The notes below the pieces were generated by a model. The model was not told the origin of the DNA. It worked only from the letters and a program-made list of their open reading frames with translations, and did no database searches. The position numbers and the translations under genes are program-made. 64,000 bases of DNA from Rhizobium sp. SL42 (GTDB lineage: Bacteria > Pseudomonadota > Alphaproteobacteria > Rhizobiales > Rhizobiaceae), in assembly GCF_021729845.1 (NCBI RefSeq), contig NZ_CP063397.1:758001-822000 (forward strand), in the 5' to 3' direction. Positions 45,676-54,845 of this stretch are shown here, in pieces; position 1 is the first letter of the stretch, and the number at the start of each line of letters is the position of its first letter.

Positions 45676-46287
45676 TCAGGACTGTTGGGCCGGCCTTGCC
45701 GCCAGCAGTCCTTCCAGCGCAGCGACCAGCTTGCGCCCTCCCTCTTCCAGGGGGCCGCTGTTGTCGATGGTCAGGCAATTGTACTGGGCGGGAATGGACA
45801 GTGATCCGCCGCGCGTCAGGCGTGCCTCGATATCCGCTGCACTTTCGCGTCCGCGTGCCTGCAGCCGCGCGGCCAGAACCTCCGGCCGCGCGGTGACATT
45901 GACGACGAGCAGTGACGCAAATGCCCGCTGGAAGCGGTCGAGGACCGAGCGGGAGCCATTGGCGACTACCACATGCCCTTCGGATAGCTGGTCGAGGACG
46001 CTGGCTGGAATACCGTAGCGCAGGCCGTGCGCATCCCAGTGCACGGCGAAGTCGCCGGCTTGCTGCCGCGCCTCGAAATCGGCTGCCGACACGGCGACGT
46101 GATCTTCGCCGCCGGCATCGGCCGCCCGGGTAATGACCCGTTGAACCAGATGAACCTCAGGTTGTCCGGAAAAATGCGCCATCGCGAACTGGATCAGGCT
46201 GTCCTTGCCGGCACCGCTTGGCCCGACCACGGCGACAAGTGTACCTGGAGGTCGTGCCGGCCGGGTCTGTCTCGCATGCTCTGCCAT
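45676..46287 (-). CDS. phnN: ribose 1,5-bisphosphate phosphokinase
   Basis: 203 residues. The P-loop is GPSGAGKDS (22-30) and the adenylate/guanylate-kinase-like core follows. PhnN makes PRPP from ribose 1,5-bisphosphate, the last step of phosphonate breakdown. The ATG overlaps the phnM stop by one base, confirming the operon. Last gene of the phnCDEE-DUF1045-MN unit. Confidence 0.93.
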   Translation of the reverse strand: MAEHARQTRPARPPGTLVAVVGPSGAGKDSLIQFAMAHFSGQPEVHLVQRVITRAADAGGEDHVAVSAADFEARQQAGDFAVHWDAHGLRYGIPASVLDQLSEGHVVVANGSRSVLDRFQRAFASLLVVNVTARPEVLAARLQARGRESAADIEARLTRGGSLSIPAQYNCLTIDNSGPLEEGGRKLVAALEGLLAARPAQQS

Positions 46288-47426
46288 CAGGCAACCCTTT
46301 GTCCTGCGCGCCAGACCGAGCGCACGACCGGAACGCCTTCCGCGCGGCGGACGCGAACGAGATCTGCGCGTAATCCTGCAGCGATGCGGCCGCGATCGTC
46401 AAGGCCGACAGTCCGCGCCGGTGTCGACGTCACCATGGCCAGCGTCTCGGGTAGAGACAGGCCATCCATCTCGTCGGCCAGTACGAAGGGCGCATGCAAA
46501 AGGCTGAGCGGCACGTAGTCCGAGGAAAGAACGTCGAGAACGCCGTGCTTTGCCAGATCGCGCGCGGCGATATTGCCCGAATGCGACTTGCCGCGCACCA
46601 CGTTCGGTGCGCCCATCAGCACGCTCATGCCAGCCGTGTGGGAAGCCTGTGCCGCCTCGAAGCTGGTCGGGAACTCCGCCAGTTTCACGCCGTGCCCCTT
46701 CGCTTCCTCGACATGCGCCAGCGTCGCGTCGTCGTGACTGGCAACCGTGATCCCGCGCTCGGCACAGATCGCCGCAAGCGTGTCGCGATGCACCGCTGAA
46801 TAGCGTTCCGACATTTGCAAACGCCCTTCGACGAAGCGCGCGAACGCTTCTTCGGAAAGGCCGCGCTTGGTTTTGTAGTAGAGCGTGTACTGTTCCATCG
46901 TCTGGAACTGGCGCTGACCCGGGGAATGGTCCATCAGCGAGACGAGTCGCACATGCGGATCGGTGGCAAAATCGGAAAAATGATCGAGCACGTTGTCGGA
47001 TGCCACCTCGCAGCGGAGGTGGATCAGGTGCTCGGCGCGCAGGCGGTCTTCCCGCTCGGCTGCCTGGATGGCATCCGCCATCTCGCGCATCTCACCCTTG
47101 GCAAAGCCGCCGTCTTCGTCCGAACCCATGCGCAAGCAGTCGAAGACCGTGGTGATGCCGGAGGTGGCGACCTGGGCGTCATGCGCCTGGATCGCCGACA
47201 TCTTGTTCCACCGCACACCCGGCCGGGGCGAGTAATGCGCTTCCAGATGGTCCGTATGCAGTTCGACCAGACCGGCGATCAGATAGTCGCCGTCGAAATC
47301 CTCACCGGCTTGCACCTTGCCTTCCGAGATATCGGCAATTTTTCCGTCACGCACGAGAACCGAGCCGGAAACGACCTCGTCCTGCAGCACGATGCGCGCA
47401 TTGTTGATGGCAAATTCGATAGACAT
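46287..47426 (-). CDS. phnM: alpha-D-ribose 1-methylphosphonate 5-triphosphate diphosphatase
   Basis: 379 residues, an amidohydrolase fold. The metal-binding HxD-type motif reads LVELHTDHLEAHYSPRPGVRW; later histidines (VHRDTLAAICAERGITVASHDDAT) complete the site. It removes pyrophosphate from the ribose triphosphate intermediate to give the PhnJ substrate. Its operon places it between the DUF1045 gene and phnN. Confidence 0.95.
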   Translation of the reverse strand: MSIEFAINNARIVLQDEVVSGSVLVRDGKIADISEGKVQAGEDFDGDYLIAGLVELHTDHLEAHYSPRPGVRWNKMSAIQAHDAQVATSGITTVFDCLRMGSDEDGGFAKGEMREMADAIQAAEREDRLRAEHLIHLRCEVASDNVLDHFSDFATDPHVRLVSLMDHSPGQRQFQTMEQYTLYYKTKRGLSEEAFARFVEGRLQMSERYSAVHRDTLAAICAERGITVASHDDATLAHVEEAKGHGVKLAEFPTSFEAAQASHTAGMSVLMGAPNVVRGKSHSGNIAARDLAKHGVLDVLSSDYVPLSLLHAPFVLADEMDGLSLPETLAMVTSTPARTVGLDDRGRIAAGLRADLVRVRRAEGVPVVRSVWRAGQRVA

Positions 47427-47445
47427 GGTCGTCCCTGCTGTTGTG

Positions 47446-48135
47446 TCAGGCCCCGATCAGCGGATGCCAGGAGTGAATGGTAAAGGGCGCGCCGCGCTCG
47501 CGTTCGATGAACAGGCCAAGTCCCGAGATCGTCAGCGGTTTGTGGACGAAATCCGCAAAGCGCCGTTTGACTACGGTCGCGACCGTGTCGCTGCGTTCGG
47601 ATGCAATCGGCCCGGTCAGCGTCATGTGGAAACGAAAGGCGTCGAAGACATGCGGATAGCCCCAGCGCAACAGATTTTCCCGTTGTGCCGCGCCAAGCCT
47701 GTCCGGATTGCGCCTTGCGATATCGGCATCGGACAACGGCGCCCGGAACCGTTCGAACCCTTCGACCACTCGGGCGGCAAAATCCTGCAGCGGTGGATGT
47801 GTGGCGCCGGGAATGATTGCAAAGAACGGTCCCAGTTGCCCGACCACCGCGCTTGGCAGGCTAAAGCTGAACTCCCGGCCACAGAAGGCTTCCAGCGCGC
47901 TGATTAGACCCGTCTCGCTTTGCCCTTTGGCCAGTTCGAACGGCGCCTTCAGCGTCGCATGAAAGCCGTAGCGCCGCGGATCTTCGGTGATGCGATGATG
48001 TTCGTCCTGATCGAGACCCTCGAGATCCCCAAGATCCGCTTCGCGGCCGCTGAAGGCATCCCGCTTCAGCCAGGCGGCGGCGGCCACGGTCAGCGGATCA
48101 TCGGCGGGCGGGGTGAAATATATGGCGTATCGCAA
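47446..48135 (-). CDS. DUF1045 2H-phosphoesterase-type protein of the phn operon
   Basis: 229 residues from TTG 48135 (AGGACAGG just upstream; start MRYAIYFTPP matches the family). Two HxTx motifs of the 2H phosphoesterase superfamily are present: FHATL (His59) and FHMTL (His170), about 110 residues apart, as needed for a two-histidine active site on cyclic phosphates. It lies between phnE and phnM. phnP, whose product opens ribose 1,2-cyclic phosphate 5-phosphate, is not in this island, so this protein is the best local candidate for that step. The family is known from phosphonate operons; the function is my inference. Confidence 0.85.
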   Translation of the reverse strand: MRYAIYFTPPADDPLTVAAAAWLKRDAFSGREADLGDLEGLDQDEHHRITEDPRRYGFHATLKAPFELAKGQSETGLISALEAFCGREFSFSLPSAVVGQLGPFFAIIPGATHPPLQDFAARVVEGFERFRAPLSDADIARRNPDRLGAAQRENLLRWGYPHVFDAFRFHMTLTGPIASERSDTVATVVKRRFADFVHKPLTISGLGLFIERERGAPFTIHSWHPLIGA

Positions 48136-48180
48136 GGACCTGTCCTGAAATTTCGAAATGTTGCAGCGATCGCGGCGCAA

Positions 48181-49692
48181 TCAGTGCTTCGTACCCATCA
48201 GCCGCGAGCGCAGGCTATTCGAGATTGCGTCAAACACGAAGACCACGATCAGGATCAGCAGCACCATATAGGCAACGTTTTCCCAGTCGGAATTGGTTCG
48301 CATGGCTTCCCACAGCTTCAGGCCGATGCCGCCGGCGCCAACCGCGCCGATGATGGTGGCCGAGCGCGTGTTGCTTTCCCAGAAATACAGCGCCTGCGAG
48401 GCAAACACCGGCAGCACCTGTGGCACCACCCCGTAGCGCTGCACGGCGATCGCCGGCGCGCCGACCGATTTCACCCCTTCACGCTGCTTGTCATCGATGT
48501 TTTCCAGTGCTTCCGCATAGAGTTTGCCGAGCGTACCGGTGTCGGTGAAGAAGATCGCCGAGATGCCGGCCAGCGGTCCGGGGCCAAAGGCACGGGTGAA
48601 GAACAGTGCCCAGATCAGCATGTCGACGGAGCGAAGGAAGTCGAACAGCCGCTTGGTCACCTGGTTGACCGGCCGGTTGCGCGTGATGTTGCGCGCCGCG
48701 ATGAACGACAGCGGAAACGCGACGATCATGGCAAACAACGTGCCGACAAAGGCCATCACGACGGTCTGCAAAAGCTTGGTCCAGACGTCGAGGTGCTGCC
48801 AAGAGGCGTTGTAGAGGAAGTTGTTCCAGGCAAGCGCCAGATTGCTCATCTTGGGATCGACGCGCTCGCCGGATACGATCGTGTCCGCCAGTTTGGCGAT
48901 CGGCATGTCGAAGAACGGAGAATTGGTGTCGAAGACGAAATTCTCCCAGCCGAGGAAACGCTTGCGTATGCGGACGCGGTCGGCGCTGACCTCGACCCAG
49001 CCGGCAAAGCCGAAATAGGCAACCACGCGGCCGCCGGCGCTGCGCTGGTCGATCCAGTCGGGTTTTGCACCGTTGAGGGTGACCGTATCGCCGGCATGGT
49101 CGAGCGTCAGGTCGATGCTTTCGCCTCTGCGCACCAGGGTGACCCGGTCCGGGGTGATGTCGGCATGCGCCTTGGAGCCGAGCGTCACGGTTGCCTGCGT
49201 GATCACCTCTTCGGTGACCGTGGTCGGAGCTGTCGGCGCCGCAAGCGGCGCTGCGGCTCCATCTGTCGGCTTCGGCATGAAACTGAAAGCCGAAGGCGCC
49301 TTAGCAACGGGTGCCGCGACAGATGGTGTCGCCGCATCAGCGGCAACCGTGCGCGTCATGTCTTCCCGCTGGGCATTGATCCAGTCCGGATTGGGATTGG
49401 GGCCGATCGGGTCGAAACGCGGATAGACGATGTTGATCGCCCCGTCGGCGGCAATCTCGAAATCCGGCCGGATCTCGAACGACACCCAGTCGGCGAGATA
49501 ATTGCCGGCAATCCCCCAGTTGGCCTCGGAGATCGTCTTGCCGAACGCAAAGAACCACCAGCTGAAGCTCAGATAGATGACAAGCAGCCCGATCGAGAAC
49601 GGCGCGCGGAAGCGCTGCCACAAGGACCGCTCCAGCACATGCGGATAGCGTTCGGCAAGACGGTTCAGTTCGGCGGTGTTGGTCATCGACAT
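48181..49692 (-). CDS. phnE: phosphonate ABC transporter permease with large internal insert
   Basis: About 503 residues from ATG 49692 (GAGGAT eight bases upstream); a GTG at 49707 that overlaps the upstream stop is an alternative. One helix near residue 35-55 is followed by ~250 residues of soluble, partly Ala/Pro/Thr-rich sequence (AATPSVAAPVAKAPSAF...). Then come five helices with the inner-membrane permease motif region (EALENIDDKQREGVKSVGAP). Ordinary PhnE proteins lack the long insert. It works with the other PhnE, PhnC and PhnD in phosphonate import. Confidence 0.9.
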   Translation of the reverse strand: MSMTNTAELNRLAERYPHVLERSLWQRFRAPFSIGLLVIYLSFSWWFFAFGKTISEANWGIAGNYLADWVSFEIRPDFEIAADGAINIVYPRFDPIGPNPNPDWINAQREDMTRTVAADAATPSVAAPVAKAPSAFSFMPKPTDGAAAPLAAPTAPTTVTEEVITQATVTLGSKAHADITPDRVTLVRRGESIDLTLDHAGDTVTLNGAKPDWIDQRSAGGRVVAYFGFAGWVEVSADRVRIRKRFLGWENFVFDTNSPFFDMPIAKLADTIVSGERVDPKMSNLALAWNNFLYNASWQHLDVWTKLLQTVVMAFVGTLFAMIVAFPLSFIAARNITRNRPVNQVTKRLFDFLRSVDMLIWALFFTRAFGPGPLAGISAIFFTDTGTLGKLYAEALENIDDKQREGVKSVGAPAIAVQRYGVVPQVLPVFASQALYFWESNTRSATIIGAVGAGGIGLKLWEAMRTNSDWENVAYMVLLILIVVFVFDAISNSLRSRLMGTKH

Positions 49693-49703
49693 GGGATCTA
49701 TCC

Positions 49704-50666
49704 TCACTGAACCGACTGGAAGGCCTGCTCGCCGACCAGCTTGCGTCGGAGGCTGGCGGACAGCTGGTCGACGCCGATGATGGTGATCAGCAGCAGCAGC
49801 ACGATCGCCAGCGTCTTGGCCTCATGGCCCTGGCTGATCGACAAGCGCAGCAATTCGCCGATGCCGCCGCCGCCGACGGCGCCGATGATCGTCGATGCGC
49901 GCACGTTGATTTCGAAGCGCAGCAGGAAATAGCTGACGAAATTCGGCATGACCTGCGGCGTGATCCCGAACCAGACCCGTTCGAACCAGTTGGCGCCGAC
50001 GGCGCGCAGGCCTTCATCGGCCCGCATGTCGGCATTCTCGACGACCTCGAAGAACAGTTTTCCAAGTGCACCGATCGTATGCAGCGACACCGCCGCGATC
50101 GCCGGGATCGGCCCGAGAGACAGGATCGCGAGGAAGAAGCCGGCGATCACCACCTCGGGAAAGGCGCGCAGGATTTCCATCATCCGGCGAACCGGCCAGC
50201 GGATCCAGGCGATCGGCATCATGTTCTTCGCCGCAAGGAAACAAAGGCAGAAGCCGAAGATCGCGCCGATCACCGTGGAAAACAGCGCGATATTGATCGT
50301 TTCGACCATCTTGTAGATGTATTCCGGGATGTACAGCGTTTCGGTAATGTAGAGACGGCCTTCCGGATAATTGTATTTCAGGCTGCCGTCGTCATAGGGC
50401 GAGGCGAGATCGAACATCGCGCGCCAGATTTCGGTCGCGTCTCGCGGCACCAGCTCCTCGACGAAATCGAAGAGATAGGGCAGGCGGTCGAAGAATTTTC
50501 CGGAATTGGTTTCATTGGCAAACCACAAGGAGCCGCTGACCGCGACAAGCAGAAGCACGACGCCGAACAGCGTATACATCCGCCGACGCGACGCAAGTTC
50601 CTGCCAGTGTTGCTCGACCAGAGCGCCACGTTCGCTGAGCTGCGGATGAGTTGCGGTTAGACGCAT
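49704..50666 (-). CDS. phnE: phosphonate ABC transporter permease
   Basis: 320 residues from ATG 50666 (GAGGGG upstream). Multiple helices and the EAA-like loop (FEVVENADMRADEGLRAVGANWFERV) identify a binding-protein-dependent permease. The periplasmic loop between helices 1 and 2 is of normal length. It pairs with the larger PhnE to form the channel; the two genes almost overlap. A hairpin at 50717-50743 precedes it. Confidence 0.93.
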   Translation of the reverse strand: MRLTATHPQLSERGALVEQHWQELASRRRMYTLFGVVLLLVAVSGSLWFANETNSGKFFDRLPYLFDFVEELVPRDATEIWRAMFDLASPYDDGSLKYNYPEGRLYITETLYIPEYIYKMVETINIALFSTVIGAIFGFCLCFLAAKNMMPIAWIRWPVRRMMEILRAFPEVVIAGFFLAILSLGPIPAIAAVSLHTIGALGKLFFEVVENADMRADEGLRAVGANWFERVWFGITPQVMPNFVSYFLLRFEINVRASTIIGAVGGGGIGELLRLSISQGHEAKTLAIVLLLLITIIGVDQLSASLRRKLVGEQAFQSVQ

Positions 50667-50716
50667 GAAACAATCCCCTCGAAAGCCGCCCGGCCATCGT
50701 CTCTTTGACAAGCAAA

Positions 50717-50743
50717 CCGCCGGTCGAGCGCATCGACCGGCGG
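50717..50743 (-). other. intercistronic hairpin between phnD and phnE
   Basis: A perfect 11-bp GC-rich stem (50717-50727 with 50733-50743) with a 5-base loop lies 22 bases after the phnD stop and 51 bases before phnE. There is no T-run. It may shield the upstream binding-protein mRNA from 3' exonucleases and so raise PhnD levels over the permeases. Confidence 0.7.
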
Positions 50744-50764
50744 CCTTGGTGTCGGTGTGGCGTA

Positions 50765-51670
50765 TCAGCCGCCGATGGTTGCCTTGCGGGCGTCGATGAT
50801 TGGCTTGTAGAAGTCGACATTGACCTCGGCGAAGCCTGTGAAATCGCCACCCTGTACGGCCGAGAAGCAGGCCGGGTCAGACTTCGGCAGGTCCATCATG
50901 AACTGCTTGAATTTCGTCTTCATGTCCTCGTTCATCGAGGTACGCACGACGACCGGGCCGTTCGGGATCAGCGGCGACTTCCACAGTTCGACCAGGTCAT
51001 CCATGTTCAGGATGCCCTTGTCGACCATCTTGCGCAGGTTGCCCGAGGTGTAGCCGTCCTTGAAATCGCCAACGCCGGAGCCGAAGGTCGTGCCGGCGTC
51101 GAACGTGCCCTTGAGCACTTCGAGAACCAGGTTCTCGTGACCGCCGCCGAAGCCGGTTTCCGCCACGAATTCCTTGACCGGGCCGCCGATGGCTTCCGGC
51201 AGGGTGACGGTCGGGATCAGATAGCCCGAGGTCGAATCCGGGTCGGCAAAGCCGAGCTTCTTGCCCTTGATGTCTTCGACTTTGGTCATGCCGCTGTCCT
51301 TGCGGGCAACCATGATCGAGTAATAGCCCATCGAACCGTCAGTCTGGACGGTGGTCAGGATCGGCTCGACGGCATCGGCCTTGGCGAGATAGATCTTGGC
51401 ATAGCCGGAGGCGCCGAGTTCGGCATAGTCGAGCGTGCCGCCGAGCAGGCCCTGGATGACGCCGTCATAGTCGGCGGCCGGAAACAGCGAGACCTTTTCC
51501 ACGCCGAGAACGGCCGGCAGCTTGTCGGTCATGCACTGGTAGTTGCGCAGGCGGTCGGCTTCGTTTTCGCCACCGAGAATGCCGATGCGGAATTCCTTGA
51601 GGTCTTCGGCATGCACGGAGCCGGCGAGAGCGACGAGCGCTGCCGTGGCAAGCAAAGTCTTCTTCAACAT
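50765..51670 (-). CDS. phnD: phosphonate ABC transporter, periplasmic binding protein
   Basis: 301 residues. Signal peptide MLKKTLLATAALVALAGSVHA. The substrate domain shows the PhnD pattern (FRIGILGGENEADRLRNY, DYAELGASGYAKIYL, KGKKLGFADPDSTSGYL). It delivers phosphonates such as methylphosphonate to the PhnE channel. Ends 22 bases before the intercistronic hairpin. Confidence 0.95.
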   Translation of the reverse strand: MLKKTLLATAALVALAGSVHAEDLKEFRIGILGGENEADRLRNYQCMTDKLPAVLGVEKVSLFPAADYDGVIQGLLGGTLDYAELGASGYAKIYLAKADAVEPILTTVQTDGSMGYYSIMVARKDSGMTKVEDIKGKKLGFADPDSTSGYLIPTVTLPEAIGGPVKEFVAETGFGGGHENLVLEVLKGTFDAGTTFGSGVGDFKDGYTSGNLRKMVDKGILNMDDLVELWKSPLIPNGPVVVRTSMNEDMKTKFKQFMMDLPKSDPACFSAVQGGDFTGFAEVNVDFYKPIIDARKATIGG

Positions 51671-51754
51671 GAGTTCATCTCCTGTTTCATGGGATGCGTG
51701 AGGTGGTTCTGGAACCGGTCGCCCTTGACGCGGGCTTGCGATCTTTGCGGGCGC

Positions 51755-52615
51755 TCAGGCCTCGGCTGCTGCCAAGGGGCGAAGGCCGGCTGATGGGGTC
51801 TTTGCCGCAACATTGTTCTGATGGGCAGGAATGTTGATGCTGGTCGATGTCATCGTTTCGTCGATGCCGCCACCATGCTGGTCCGCGCCGTAGATTTCCT
51901 GCACCGCTTCCGCAGTCAGCTCGCCTGGGGTGCCGTCGAAGACGACGCGGCCACGTGCCATGCCGATGATCCGTTCGCAGTAGTTGCGCGCCGTATCGAG
52001 CGTATGCAGATTGGTGACGACGGTGATCCCGTCGCGTTCGTTGATATCCTTCAGGGCATCCATGACGATTTTTGCATTCAGCGGATCGAGCGAGGCGATC
52101 GGCTCGTCTGCGAGAACCATTTTCGGTGATTGCATCAGGGCGCGGGCGATCGCCACGCGCTGCTGCTGGCCACCTGAAAGCGTGCCGGCGGCCTGAAGCG
52201 CGGTCTGCTCGATGCCGAGGCGCTCAAGGGCGGCGATTGCCATCAGCCGCTCTTCGCGGGAAAAGATATTGAGCAGGCTGAGCGCCGTCGAACGGTGGTT
52301 GAGACGGCCGAGCAGAACGTTGGTCAAGACATCGAGGCGTGGTACGAGATTGAACTGCTGGAAGATCATCGCGCAGTCGCGTTGCCAGTTGCGCAGAGCG
52401 GCTCCACGCAGTGTCGAAATTTCCGTATCGCCGAAACGGATGCTGCCGGAGGTTGGATCGACGAGCCGGTTGATCATCCGCAGCAGCGTCGATTTGCCCG
52501 CTCCCGAGCGGCCGATCACGCCGACCATCTGGCCCGCAGGAATATCGAGCGTGACAGAATCAACAGCCTTGTTGCTGCCGAACTGGCGGTTGAGGTTTTC
52601 CAACTTGAAACGCAT
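51755..52615 (-). CDS. phnC: phosphonate ABC transporter ATP-binding protein
   Basis: 286 residues from ATG 52615 (AAGGACC upstream); the longer reading from 52732 adds 39 residues from the leader. Walker [10 protein letters not shown], signature [19 protein letters not shown], Walker [14 protein letters not shown]. It powers phosphonate uptake. It is the first gene of the second phn unit, with a Pho box 66-83 bases upstream of the ATG. Confidence 0.96.
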   Translation of the reverse strand: MRFKLENLNRQFGSNKAVDSVTLDIPAGQMVGVIGRSGAGKSTLLRMINRLVDPTSGSIRFGDTEISTLRGAALRNWQRDCAMIFQQFNLVPRLDVLTNVLLGRLNHRSTALSLLNIFSREERLMAIAALERLGIEQTALQAAGTLSGGQQQRVAIARALMQSPKMVLADEPIASLDPLNAKIVMDALKDINERDGITVVTNLHTLDTARNYCERIIGMARGRVVFDGTPGELTAEAVQEIYGADQHGGGIDETMTSTSINIPAHQNNVAAKTPSAGLRPLAAAEA

Positions 52616-52680
52616 CTTGGGTCCTTCGCCGTCATGTCTACGGAACGTGCTCCGATCTAGTAGCTTTGCGTGAAGTCCCA

Positions 52681-52698
52681 ATGTCAGATTCATGTCGG
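52681..52698 (-). promoter_or_regulatory. Pho box upstream of phnC
   Basis: On the minus strand two GACAT units are spaced exactly 11 bases apart (CCGACATGAATCTGACAT), the arrangement of a PhoB binding site. A plausible -10 (CTACTA/TACTAG) lies about 20 bases downstream. PhoB would then switch on phnC under phosphate limitation. Confidence 0.75.
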
Positions 52699-52737
52699 TT
52701 TTGTAAAATGAACTAACGATATGATTTAACATGGAAA

Positions 52738-53352
52738 TCAGCAGTATTTTGCAACGAATGCTTCGGCTTCGAGGTGGCGAAAATCCTCCAGTGCCGCAAA
52801 AAGCCGGTCATGCTCCCAGTCCCACCAGGCCAGCCGCTCCATGCCGTCCGCCACGGCCTTGGGAAACCGCTCGCGAATGAGCTTGGCCGGCACGCCTCCG
52901 ACAATTGTGTAGGGTGCGACATCCTTGGACACGACGGCACCGGCGCCGATCACGGCGCCATTGCCGACCGTCACGCCGGGCAGTACCGTTGCCCCATGAC
53001 CGATCCACACGTCATGCCCGATGCTGACGCGGTTCTCGCGCCGCCATTCGAAAAAGTCGTGGTCGTTTTCCGCACCTTCGAAATAGTCGGCCGCCCGGTA
53101 GGTGAAATGATGCAGCGTTGCCCGCCATGTCGGATGGTTGGTGGCGTTGATACGCACTGAGGCCGCTATATTGGCGAACTTGCCGATGGTTGCGCACCAC
53201 ACGGCGCCATCATGCATGATGTAGGAATAATCACCCATTTCGACTTCATCGAGCCGGCAGCGCTCCGACACTTCGATATAGCGGCCGAGCGTCGAATTGC
53301 TCACGCGCGCGGTCTCGTGAACAAAGGGCTGTAAACCGAGTTGCTTGCTCAT
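52738..53352 (-). CDS. hexapeptide-repeat transferase of the phn operon (TIGR03308-like)
   Basis: 204 residues. A left-handed beta-helix of hexapeptide repeats is visible ([49 protein letters not shown]), typical of acyltransferases (DapH/chloramphenicol-acetyltransferase type). The position directly after phnL fits the phosphonate-associated transferase family. It may acylate a phosphonate or pathway intermediate. The start overlaps phnL by four bases. Actual substrate unknown. Confidence 0.87.
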   Translation of the reverse strand: MSKQLGLQPFVHETARVSNSTLGRYIEVSERCRLDEVEMGDYSYIMHDGAVWCATIGKFANIAASVRINATNHPTWRATLHHFTYRAADYFEGAENDHDFFEWRRENRVSIGHDVWIGHGATVLPGVTVGNGAVIGAGAVVSKDVAPYTIVGGVPAKLIRERFPKAVADGMERLAWWDWEHDRLFAALEDFRHLEAEAFVAKYC

Positions 53353-54056
53353 GCGGCCACTTTCCGGGGCGAAAATTGCGAAACGTCGAGAATGCGGTCG
53401 GCGACGAGTTCACGCACTTCTTCGTCGTGGAAGATGCCGAGCAGGGCCACGCCTTCTGCCTTCTTGGTGCGGATCATCTCGACTACCACGGCGCGGTTTG
53501 CCGCATCCAGCGAGGCTGTCGGCTCGTCGAGCAAAAGGACCGCATGGTCGGTGATGAAGCCGCGCGCGATGTTGACGCGCTGCTGCTCGCCGCCGGAAAA
53601 TGTCGATGGCGGCAGTTGCCAGAGATCGCGCGGCAGGTTCAGCTTTGCCAGCAATTCGGCGGCGCGCGCGCGGGCGGCTTCCGTCGATACCCCACGGGCG
53701 ACCAGCGGCTCTGCCACGACATCGAGCGTCGATACGCGCGGCACGGTGCGCAGGAACTGGCTCACGTAACCGAGCGTGCCGCGCCGAACTTCCAGCACCT
53801 GACGCGGGTCGGCACTGGCGATATCGACCATTCTGTCCTGGTGGCAAATCAGGATCTGGCCGGCATCCACGGCGTAGTTGCCGTAGAGCATCTTCAGGAT
53901 CGAGCTTTTGCCGATGCCCGACGGGCCGCCAAGGACGACGCATTCGCCGGCCGCAACGGAAAACGAGACATTGGCGACCACCGGCAGCTTGAGGCCGCCG
54001 CGCAGATGCATGGTGAAGCTCTTCGAGACTTCGGAGACGACGAGAGGCGTTGCCAT
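53349..54056 (-). CDS. phnL: C-P lyase subunit PhnL
   Basis: 235 residues, an ABC-type ATPase. Walker [13 protein letters not shown], signature [18 protein letters not shown], Walker [12 protein letters not shown]. PhnL works in C-P lyase activation and is not a membrane transporter component. The stop overlaps the transferase start. Confidence 0.95.
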   Translation of the reverse strand: MATPLVVSEVSKSFTMHLRGGLKLPVVANVSFSVAAGECVVLGGPSGIGKSSILKMLYGNYAVDAGQILICHQDRMVDIASADPRQVLEVRRGTLGYVSQFLRTVPRVSTLDVVAEPLVARGVSTEAARARAAELLAKLNLPRDLWQLPPSTFSGGEQQRVNIARGFITDHAVLLLDEPTASLDAANRAVVVEMIRTKKAEGVALLGIFHDEEVRELVADRILDVSQFSPRKVAA

Positions 54057-54068
54057 GGTTTTTCTCCG

Positions 54069-54845
54069 TCAGACCTGCAGGATCGAGGATACGAGCAGCT
54101 GGGTATAGGGTTCGCGGGGATCGTCGAGCACGCGGTCGGTCAGCCCCTGCTCGATGACGTGACCGTCCTTCATCACCATCATCCGGTGTGACAGCAGGCG
54201 GGCGACGGCAAGGTCATGGGTGACGACGATGGCCGAAAGGCCGAGGTCATTGACCAGACCGCGAACGAGATCGAGCAGGCGTGCCTGCACGGAAACGTCG
54301 AGACCGCCGGTCGGCTCGTCCATGAACACAAGACGAGGGCCGGTGACCAGATTGCGGGCGATCTGCAGGCGTTGGCGCATGCCGCCGGAAAACGCACGCG
54401 GCTGGTCGTCGATGCGGTCGTTGGAAATTTCCACCCGCTCCAGCCATTCGGTCGCGGTCTGGCGGATATTGCCATAGTGGCGGTCGCCGATCGCCATCAG
54501 TCGCTCGCCGACATTGGCGCCGGCCGAGACCGTCATGCGCAGGCCATCGGCCGGATTCTGGTGCACGAAGCCCCAGTCCGTTCGCATCAGGAAACGGCGT
54601 TCCGCTTCACTCATGTGATAGAGCTCGCGGTACTGGCCGTCGCGCATGTGATAGTCGACGCTGCCGGTGGTCGGCATCAGCCGGGTCGACAGGCAGTTGA
54701 GCAGGGTGGTCTTGCCCGAGCCGCTTTCGCCGACGATCGCCAGCACTTCGCCGGGCCACAGATCGAAGGACACCGTGTTGCAACCGATCCGGTTGCCGTA
54801 GAATTTCGACAGGTTGCGAACCTTGAGAAGCGGTTGGTCACTCAT
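54069..54845 (-). CDS. phnK: C-P lyase subunit PhnK
   Basis: 258 residues from ATG 54845, overlapping the phnJ stop (ATGA). Walker A is GESGSGKTTLLNCLS, signature FSGGMRQRLQIARNLVTGP, Walker B LVFMDEPTGGLDV. PhnK binds the PhnGHIJ core and, with PhnL, controls access to the active site. Longer ORF readings to 55004 overlap phnJ and are rejected. Confidence 0.96.
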   Translation of the reverse strand: MSDQPLLKVRNLSKFYGNRIGCNTVSFDLWPGEVLAIVGESGSGKTTLLNCLSTRLMPTTGSVDYHMRDGQYRELYHMSEAERRFLMRTDWGFVHQNPADGLRMTVSAGANVGERLMAIGDRHYGNIRQTATEWLERVEISNDRIDDQPRAFSGGMRQRLQIARNLVTGPRLVFMDEPTGGLDVSVQARLLDLVRGLVNDLGLSAIVVTHDLAVARLLSHRMMVMKDGHVIEQGLTDRVLDDPREPYTQLLVSSILQV

